Assembly: GCF_902729425.1 (NCBI RefSeq)
Contig: NZ_CACVCH010000092.1
Location: 62,001 to 126,000 of the forward strand
Origin: Magnetospirillum sp. SS-4
GTDB taxonomy: Bacteria > Pseudomonadota > Alphaproteobacteria > Rhodospirillales > Magnetospirillaceae
Length of the DNA stretch: 64,000 bases
Reading direction: 5' to 3'
Below are positions 55,152 through 61,727 of this stretch, in pieces. How positions within the stretch are numbered: the stretch's first letter is position 1; each line of letters opens with the position of its first letter. The translations under genes were made by a program, and so were the position numbers. The notes beneath the pieces were generated by a model. It did no database searches. It saw only the letters and a list, made by a program, of their open reading frames with translations, and had not been told where the DNA came from.

Positions 55152-56564
55152 ATGGGCGCGGCATTCGATACCATCGCCTTCAAGGGCAGCCTGTGCGACG
55201 GCTGCGGCGACTGCATGACGGCCTGTTCCTCGGCCAAGAAGGGCGCCAGCCGCCTGTCCATCGTTCCGGGCGCCAGCGAAAAGGTGTTCGAACTGGCCAT
55301 CTGCCGCCAGTGCGGCGATCCCAAATGCGCCATGGTCTGCCCGTCGGGCGCCCTGGCCAAGGATGGCGGCTCGGGTGTGATCGGCTGGGATGCGGACAAG
55401 TGCATCGACTGCCTGCTGTGCACCGCCGGCTGCGCCTATGGCGGCATCGCGGTGGACCCCGGCATCTCGCGCGTCGCCAAGTGCGACATGTGCGACGGCG
55501 ATCCCGCCTGCGTCAAGTCCTGCCCCACCGGGGCGCTGGAATACCGCAAGGCCGGCAGCATCTACAACGAATACGGCGGTAAGGAAGACCTGTTCGTTCC
55601 GGGCCTGTCCGGCTGCCTGGGCTGTAATTCCGAGCTGATCATGCGCCATACCATGCGCAAGATCGGCCGCAACTCGGTGCTGGCGACGCCGCCCGGCTGC
55701 ATTCCCGGCATGGGCTCGGTGGGCTATAACGGCAAGACCGGCACCAAGGTGCCGGTGTTCCATCCGCTGCTGACCAACACCGCCTCGATGCTGGCCGGCA
55801 TCCGCCGCCATTACGACCGCATCGGGCGCAAGGACATCGTGGTGATGGCGCTGGCCGGCGACGGCGGCACCGCCGATTGCGGCTTCCACGCCGTTTCCGG
55901 CGCCGCCGAGCGCGGTGATAAGATCCTCTATATCTGTGTCGACAACGAAGGCTACATGAATACCGGCATGCAGCGGTCCGGCACCACGCCCTACGGCTCG
56001 TGGACCTCGACCACTCCGGTGGGCGAGCACATGAAGGGCAAGACCCAGGACGCCAAGAACCTGCCGATGATCATGGCGGCGCACAAATGCCGCTACGTCG
56101 CCACCGCGTCCACCGGCTACATGGAGGATCTGTACGAGAAGCTGGACCGGGCGGTCGAGGCGTCGTTCGAGGGGTTCGCCTATCTGCACATCTATTCGCC
56201 CTGTCCGACCGGCTGGCGCGTGCCGTCGTCCAAGGTGATCGAAGCCTGCCGCATGAGCGTCGAGAGCAATTTCGTCACCCTGTGGGAATACACCCCCAAG
56301 ACCGGCATCCGCTTCACCCGTTCGCCCGACAACGCCCTGCCGGTCAGCGCCTATGTCAAGATGATCGGCAAGTACAGGCATCTCTCCCAGGACCAGCTCG
56401 ACCACATTCAGGCCAAGGTGGACGAGCAGGTTGCGTTGCTGAAGGTGATGGCGGCGGACTCTCCGCCACCGCCGGCGGCGCACAGGCCCCCGGCCGGATC
56501 CTCCACTCCGGCCGGGGGTGAAACTTCCCAGACCTCCCTGCGGCGCGAGATTTCCCGCAATTAG
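55152..56564 (+). CDS. padI: Phenylglyoxylate:acceptor oxidoreductase beta subunit with N-terminal ferredoxin domain
   Basis: The 470-residue protein fuses a ferredoxin-like domain (about residues 10-145; clusters CDGCGDCMTAC, CRQCGDPKCAMVC, CIDCLLCTAGC and CDMCDGDPACVKSC) to the thiamine-diphosphate beta domain, whose TPP motif is AGDGGTADCG...DNEGYMNTG near residues 235-267. The four-cluster N-terminus is richer than in PorB. The last 35 residues are proline- and serine-rich. It ends the padEFGHI unit, 4 bases after padH. Confidence 0.86.
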   Translation: MGAAFDTIAFKGSLCDGCGDCMTACSSAKKGASRLSIVPGASEKVFELAICRQCGDPKCAMVCPSGALAKDGGSGVIGWDADKCIDCLLCTAGCAYGGIAVDPGISRVAKCDMCDGDPACVKSCPTGALEYRKAGSIYNEYGGKEDLFVPGLSGCLGCNSELIMRHTMRKIGRNSVLATPPGCIPGMGSVGYNGKTGTKVPVFHPLLTNTASMLAGIRRHYDRIGRKDIVVMALAGDGGTADCGFHAVSGAAERGDKILYICVDNEGYMNTGMQRSGTTPYGSWTSTTPVGEHMKGKTQDAKNLPMIMAAHKCRYVATASTGYMEDLYEKLDRAVEASFEGFAYLHIYSPCPTGWRVPSSKVIEACRMSVESNFVTLWEYTPKTGIRFTRSPDNALPVSAYVKMIGKYRHLSQDQLDHIQAKVDEQVALLKVMAADSPPPPAAHRPPAGSSTPAGGETSQTSLRREISRN

Positions 56565-56673
56565 CGGCCTTCCCTTGCTCTGCGGGATTTTCCCGTGGCG
56601 GCTCCTTTGCGACACACCGCGAACCATTCCCTTACTTTTTGATCCACAGGAGGGGCTGGTTCGCGGACTCGCG

Positions 56674-56690
56674 CATGCTATATATGCATG
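56674..56690. promoter_or_regulatory. Palindrome upstream of the MBL-hemerythrin gene
   Basis: CATGC-TATATAT-GCATG is a perfect inverted repeat with an AT centre in the 208-base gap between padI and the next gene, about 80 bases before its ATG. It may be an operator or include a -10 region. Nothing else is evident in 56565-56772. Confidence 0.35.
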
Positions 56691-56772
56691 ATCATGGAGT
56701 CCGGGTGGGCGGGAATCCCTCGGTCGTCGATTTGAAGCATTCGATTGGAACGTTCCGGGGTGGGGAGGCTGA

Positions 56773-59388
56773 ATGCCGCTGCTGCGCAAGATCGAGGTCA
56801 CCACCGGGGTCTGGTGGATAGAAGTGCCCGAAGCCGGCCTTTGCGTGCTGTGCGGATGCCCGGCCGACACGGTCAAGCACCTGATGAAGCGCGGGCTGAT
56901 CGTCTCGACCGAAAGCAACGGCGTCGCCTTCGAGACCGGCCCCAACGCCATCTTGCTGTCGGACGCCATGGTCCAGAACGGGAATTTCTCCAATCTGGCC
57001 GAGTTTCCCGTCCTCCAGATGCTGTATCGCCAGGGTATGATCGTGCCCGGCCATCCCGGTAACACCGGGGTGAAGCCGTTGCTGATCGGCAGCGCCGATC
57101 AGGTCCAGGCCCAGATGCAGTACATCTATCGCGGCAATTATGGACTGGTCACCGAGGAGGAGATCGTCGAGGCCGGCGAGACGCCCGGGCGGGCGCGCGA
57201 GATGATGCGCATGAAGCTGAAATTCGCCTTCGGCACCATCCGCCATCCGGGTGAACTGCTCGACACCCTGGCGGTGGACACCGATCCGGTGGAAATCCGG
57301 AACGGCGTATTCGTGCGGCGTATGCTGTTCAACGTGTTCGAGTTCTCGTACCAGGGTGAAACCGCCGTGGTCGACCTGAACCTGCCGGCCTACGAGGCCT
57401 ATGAATCTCCGTATCCGTTGGGGTTCTACCGGCTGCGCCGCGAATATTTCGCGGTGATCCATTGCGGCGAGGGCGACGGCTGGGACATCAACCGCCCCAG
57501 CATGGCCTCCATCGTCATGTTCCAGGGCAAGGTCTATCTGGTCGACGCCGGCCCCAATGTCCTTTATTCGCTGAATGCCCTGGGAATCGGCGTCAACGAG
57601 ATCGAGGGCATCTTCCACACCCATTCCCACGACGATCATTTCGCCGGTCTCACCACCCTGATCCGCTCGGATCACAAGCTGAAGTACTACGCGACGCCGC
57701 TGGTGCGGGCCTCGGTGGCCAAGAAGGTCGCCGCCCTGCTGTCCATCGAGGAAGAGGCGTTTTCCGATTACTTCGACGTCCACCCCCTGTTGGAGAACGA
57801 GTGGAACCAGATCGACGGCCTGGAGGTGAAGCCGGTGTTCTCGCCCCATCCGGTCGAGACCACCATCATGCATTTCCGCGCCATGTGGGATGGAAGCTAC
57901 CGAACCTATTCCCATCTTGCCGATATCTGCCGGTTGTCGGTGCTTCAGGGCTTCGTCACCGACGATCCGGACCAGCCGGGCATCACCAAGGCCCTGTACG
58001 ACAAGGTCGCGGTCGATTACCTGATGCCGGCCGACGTCAAGAAGATCGACGTCGGCGGCGGCATGATCCATGGCGACGCCTATGATTTCCGCAACGATCA
58101 TTCGGGCAAGATCATCCTGGCCCATACCTCGCTCAGGAACACCCGCGCCCAGAAGGCGATCGGTTCGTCGGCATCGTTCGGCACGGTGGACGTCCTGATC
58201 CCCTCCAATCACGACTTCATCTGGCCCTATGCCTACGAGGCGCTGGATTCCTATTTCCCCGACATTCCGCGCCACCAGCTCCGGTTGCTGCTCAACAATC
58301 CGGTGGTGACCTTCAATCCCGGCACCATCTTGGTGAAGGAGCGGGTGGTCAACGACCAGATCTATCTGCTGCTGTCGGGCAGCGTCGAGATGATCCCCAT
58401 CGAGGTCGAGATGCGCTCGGTCCTGTCGGCCGGCGCCATGATCGGCGAATTGTCGGGGCTGTTCAGCGTTTCCGCGTCCGAGACCTACCGCGCCGCCAGC
58501 TTCGTGCAGGCCCTGGCGATTCCCTGTTCGCTTTATGCCCAGTTCGTGCGGCACAACGACGTGTTCCCCACGGTCTCGCGTCTTTTGGAGCATCGCGAGT
58601 TCCTGCTGCGCACCAGCCTGTTCGGCGAGGTGGTGTCGTCCAAGTCGCTGAACCGCATCGCCCAGAGCATGACCAGCCGCGTCTTCGCCGCCGATACCCT
58701 GATCGAGCTTGGCCACGACGTGGTCGGCATGATCAAGACCGGCAGCGCCGGCCGCTTCCTGGGCGATCACCTGTTCGAGACCCTGAAGATCGGCGACTTC
58801 TTCGGCGAGGACGTGGCCATCTTCAACACTCCCAGCCTGATGCGGGTCCGCGCTCTGGAGGATTGCGAGGTGTTCCTGGTGCCGGCCGAGACGCTGGGCG
58901 ACATCCCGTCGGTACGCTGGAAGCTGTTCGAGGCCGGCACCAAGCGGACCCGCGCCATGGTCGAGGCCGGCGAGCACGCCCGTGTCCTGATCCGCTGGCA
59001 TGACGAATATTCCGTTGGCGTGCAGCGCATCGACAGCCACCATCGCCGCCTGTTCGAGATCGCCAATTCGGTGCTGGATCAACTCGACCGCGGCAATTCC
59101 ATGGCCGAGGTGTCGGAGACCATGGGGCTGCTGCGCGAATACGCCCGCTTCCACTTCGGCGAGGAGGAGGGGCTGCTGATCCGCTACAAGTATCCGGATC
59201 TGAAGGCCCATCTCGCCCGCCATGCCCGGCTGCTGGAGCAACTGACCGAATTGCAGTCCTCGGTCGCCGGCGGGCGGGGCTGCAACGAGGCGGAGTTGTT
59301 GACCTTCCTTCAGGAATGGATCGTCGGACATACCCTGTCCGACGATCACCGCGCCGCGCTCTTCCTTAATTCGAAGGGTGTGTACTGA
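56773..59388 (+). CDS. Multidomain sensor: metallo-beta-lactamase fold, two cNMP-binding-like domains, hemerythrin
   Basis: An 871-residue cytosolic protein with an unusual architecture. After an N-terminal region of about 230 residues containing a CVLCGC motif, a metallo-beta-lactamase domain carries HSHDDH (HxHxDH, residues 284-289). Two cyclic-nucleotide-binding-like domains follow (about 510-600, with GAMIGELSGLF, and about 635-720, with GDFFGEDVAIF). A C-terminal hemerythrin domain (about 740-871) keeps the di-iron ligands in HDEYS...DSHHRRL, HFGEEEG, HLARHAR and HTLSDD. The ATG has GGGGAGG upstream. It lies between the padEFGHI and padBCD units and overlaps padD tail to tail by 23 bases. 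A role as an oxygen or redox sensor for the pathway is inference; the family has no name I know. Confidence 0.88.
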   Translation: MPLLRKIEVTTGVWWIEVPEAGLCVLCGCPADTVKHLMKRGLIVSTESNGVAFETGPNAILLSDAMVQNGNFSNLAEFPVLQMLYRQGMIVPGHPGNTGVKPLLIGSADQVQAQMQYIYRGNYGLVTEEEIVEAGETPGRAREMMRMKLKFAFGTIRHPGELLDTLAVDTDPVEIRNGVFVRRMLFNVFEFSYQGETAVVDLNLPAYEAYESPYPLGFYRLRREYFAVIHCGEGDGWDINRPSMASIVMFQGKVYLVDAGPNVLYSLNALGIGVNEIEGIFHTHSHDDHFAGLTTLIRSDHKLKYYATPLVRASVAKKVAALLSIEEEAFSDYFDVHPLLENEWNQIDGLEVKPVFSPHPVETTIMHFRAMWDGSYRTYSHLADICRLSVLQGFVTDDPDQPGITKALYDKVAVDYLMPADVKKIDVGGGMIHGDAYDFRNDHSGKIILAHTSLRNTRAQKAIGSSASFGTVDVLIPSNHDFIWPYAYEALDSYFPDIPRHQLRLLLNNPVVTFNPGTILVKERVVNDQIYLLLSGSVEMIPIEVEMRSVLSAGAMIGELSGLFSVSASETYRAASFVQALAIPCSLYAQFVRHNDVFPTVSRLLEHREFLLRTSLFGEVVSSKSLNRIAQSMTSRVFAADTLIELGHDVVGMIKTGSAGRFLGDHLFETLKIGDFFGEDVAIFNTPSLMRVRALEDCEVFLVPAETLGDIPSVRWKLFEAGTKRTRAMVEAGEHARVLIRWHDEYSVGVQRIDSHHRRLFEIANSVLDQLDRGNSMAEVSETMGLLREYARFHFGEEEGLLIRYKYPDLKAHLARHARLLEQLTELQSSVAGGRGCNEAELLTFLQEWIVGHTLSDDHRAALFLNSKGVY

Positions 59389-60223
59389 CCTCGACGTCGC
59401 GGCTGATGCCTCGGCCGCGCACCGGGGTGTGGGTGATGAGCGGTCCGCGGGTGAACGCGGCCCTGGTCACCAGCACGGCCTTGATGCCCCAGCCCGACGC
59501 CGCCGCCAGCAGGCCGCCCAGGGCGGCGGCCGGAGTGACCCCGAACAGCGCCGCAGCCAGCAGCGGCAAGGCCGCCAGTTGCGCCATCCGCAAGGCGCGG
59601 GCCGAGGGCGAGTCCAGGGCTTGCAGGGTGCCGGCCGGCGCCTTGGCGGCCAGCAAGCCCCGGCGATAGGTCCACCAGACTCCCTCGCGGGCCAGCCCGG
59701 CCGCCAGGGCCAGGGCGGCCCACGGGGCAAAAGCCGTTCCCGCCAGCAGGAACAGCCCGGTTCCCTCGGCCAGTCCGGTGACGATGATCAGCGGCACGAT
59801 CTCGGGCTGCTTCCATGCCGGAATGCCCCGCGACGCCTTGAGGATGCGGGCCTGGCAATACAGGAATCCCGCCGCCAGGATCATGATCGCCGGCAGCAGC
59901 AGCGGCAGGCGCAGCACGACATAGCCGGCGGTGGCGGCGGCCAGCGGTCCGGCGATGATGCCTTCGCGGGTCATCCACGAGGTCTGGGGGTGGAAGAACA
60001 CGTTCAGCGCCCGCCACGGCTTGCCGATCTCCAGCCACACCAGCGACAGACCGGCCATGACGAAGCAGAGGCCCGCCGCCAGGGGGATGGTTGCGTCGTG
60101 TCCCGCCAGGGCCGCCGCCGCCGAGACCATCAGCAGTCCGGTTCCCGTTCCACCACCGATGAAATTGCCCGCCGCCCGCAGGTCCCAGAATCCCTGCCGC
60201 CTGGCCGTCGCGATCTGCCTCAT
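59366..60223 (-). CDS. padD: Phenylacetyl-CoA:acceptor oxidoreductase membrane subunit (DmsC/NrfD-like)
   Basis: A 285-residue membrane protein with about eight hydrophobic spans, of the DmsC/NrfD class that anchors molybdenum-enzyme/FeS complexes and exchanges electrons with quinone. It begins with FWDLRAAGNFIGGGTGTGLL. It overlaps padC by ATGA, and its end overlaps the 871-residue sensor gene on the other strand. In Azoarcus, PadD accompanies PadB and PadC; the name follows from that order. Confidence 0.8.
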   Translation of the reverse strand: MRQIATARRQGFWDLRAAGNFIGGGTGTGLLMVSAAAALAGHDATIPLAAGLCFVMAGLSLVWLEIGKPWRALNVFFHPQTSWMTREGIIAGPLAAATAGYVVLRLPLLLPAIMILAAGFLYCQARILKASRGIPAWKQPEIVPLIIVTGLAEGTGLFLLAGTAFAPWAALALAAGLAREGVWWTYRRGLLAAKAPAGTLQALDSPSARALRMAQLAALPLLAAALFGVTPAAALGGLLAAASGWGIKAVLVTRAAFTRGPLITHTPVRGRGISRDVEVSTHPSN

Positions 60224-60873
60224 AGCGTTCCCCTGTCCCAGATGTAGTAGAAGCCCGGCCCGGTTCCCTCGTCCTCGTGCATGCGGAACCACTGGTTGTC
60301 GGCGATCAGGCGCTTGATCTCGCTGTCGGGAGCTTCGATGTCGCCGAAGCGCAGCGCGCCGGAGATGCAGGAATTGACGCAGGCCGGCGTGGCCTCGGGA
60401 TCGCGGCCCGGCACCTTGCCGGCCTTGATGCCGGCATCGATGCGGTCGACGCAGAAGGTGCACTTGGTGGCGACGCCGATCTTGGCCGGGTCGAAGCGGG
60501 CCTGCTCCGACGCCATGGCGGTCCCGCCATAGGCGAAGTCGGCATGATCGACCTTGTAGCGGGCCTCGTAAGGGCACGATATGGCGCAGTAGCCGCAACC
60601 GATGCAGATGTCGTAATCGATGGTGACGATTCCGTCCTTGCGTTTCCCGGTGGCGGTCGACGGGCAGACCTCCATGCACGGCGGATCGTCGCAATGCTGG
60701 CAGCCGGTGGGCACGAACACCCGGCTGACGTCGGGGTATTCGCCGGCCTCAAGGTCGAGGACGCGGCGCCATTGCACGCCGGGCGGCGTGCCGTTGGTTT
60801 CCTTGCACGACGCTGTGCAGGTCTGGCAGCCGACGCAGCGGCGCAGGTCGGCGATCATGACGTAACGGGTCAT
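60220..60873 (-). CDS. padC: Phenylacetyl-CoA:acceptor oxidoreductase FeS subunit (DmsB-like)
   Basis: The 217-residue protein has the sixteen-cysteine pattern of DmsB-type subunits: CVGCQTCTASC near residue 13, CQHCDDPPCMEVC near 59, CIGCGYCAISC near 90, and CTFC...CVNSC near 137-160. It would carry electrons from PadB to PadD. Both ends overlap neighbours by ATGA (fdhD and padD). Confidence 0.87.
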   Translation of the reverse strand: MTRYVMIADLRRCVGCQTCTASCKETNGTPPGVQWRRVLDLEAGEYPDVSRVFVPTGCQHCDDPPCMEVCPSTATGKRKDGIVTIDYDICIGCGYCAISCPYEARYKVDHADFAYGGTAMASEQARFDPAKIGVATKCTFCVDRIDAGIKAGKVPGRDPEATPACVNSCISGALRFGDIEAPDSEIKRLIADNQWFRMHEDEGTGPGFYYIWDRGTL

Positions 60874-61727
60874 GGGGCAACTCCCTCGGACGGATCGGAT
60901 TCGCCGATGCGCTGGCGGCCGGCGTAAAGGACGTGATGGTCGCGCCGGGCGAAGCCAACCAGGGTCAGGTTCAGTGCCTCGGCCATGCGGATGGCCAGGA
61001 CGGTGGGAGCGCTGATGGCGGCCAGGATGCCGATGCCGGTGGCGGCGGCCTTCTGCACCATCTCGTAGCTGGCCCGGCTGGTGACCATGGCGGCGCCGGC
61101 GGCGGCGTCGATGCCGGCCAGGGCCATGGCGCCGACCAGCTTGTCCAGCGCGTTGTGGCGGCCGACATCCTCGCGGATCAGGACCACTGTTCCGTCCGGC
61201 TCGGCCCAGGCGGCGGCATGGGTGGCCCCCGTCAGGCGCTGGAGAGGCTGGTTGGCGGCCAGGTCCATGAAAGCGCCTTGCAGGGCCGATGGCTTCATCC
61301 TGGCCGTGGCCGCGACGGGGGCGATGTCGCGAAACACCTGCGACAGGCTTTCGGCGCCGCAGAGCCCGCAGCCGGTGCGTCCGGCCAGGGTGCGGCGGTG
61401 TTGCTTCAGGCGGTGGAAGCGGGCGGAGGCGATGGTCAGGCGCACGGCGAAGCCCTCGCACCGCTCGTCCACCTCCAGGTCCAGGATATCGCCGGGATGG
61501 TCGACGATCCCTTCGGTCAGGCTGAAGCCGATGGCGAAATCCTCAAGGTCGGACGGAGAGGCCAGCATCACCGCGTGGGAGATTCCGTTGTATTCCAGGC
61601 TGACGGGAACCTCGGCGGCGGCCATGTCCATGGCGGTTTCGGTCCTGCCGTCCCGCCAGCGGTCGACGGCGACCGCCTCCATGGAAGGATGGCCGGTGGC
61701 GGCGGGGGATGCGGACATGACGGTCAT
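60870..61727 (-). CDS. fdhD: FdhD sulfurtransferase-type maturation protein
   Basis: FdhD transfers sulfur from a cysteine desulfurase to the Mo-bisMGD cofactor and is required for formate dehydrogenases. The 285-residue product has the redox motif in GRTGCGLCG (CxxC) near residue 120, the EDVGRHNALDKL motif near 190 and SRASYEMVQKAA near 217. It is embedded with ATGA overlaps between padB and padC. This suggests it matures PadB, and perhaps also the formate dehydrogenase at 8.7-11.6 kb, whose operon has no fdhD of its own. Confidence 0.93.
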   Translation of the reverse strand: MTVMSASPAATGHPSMEAVAVDRWRDGRTETAMDMAAAEVPVSLEYNGISHAVMLASPSDLEDFAIGFSLTEGIVDHPGDILDLEVDERCEGFAVRLTIASARFHRLKQHRRTLAGRTGCGLCGAESLSQVFRDIAPVAATARMKPSALQGAFMDLAANQPLQRLTGATHAAAWAEPDGTVVLIREDVGRHNALDKLVGAMALAGIDAAAGAAMVTSRASYEMVQKAAATGIGILAAISAPTVLAIRMAEALNLTLVGFARRDHHVLYAGRQRIGESDPSEGVAP

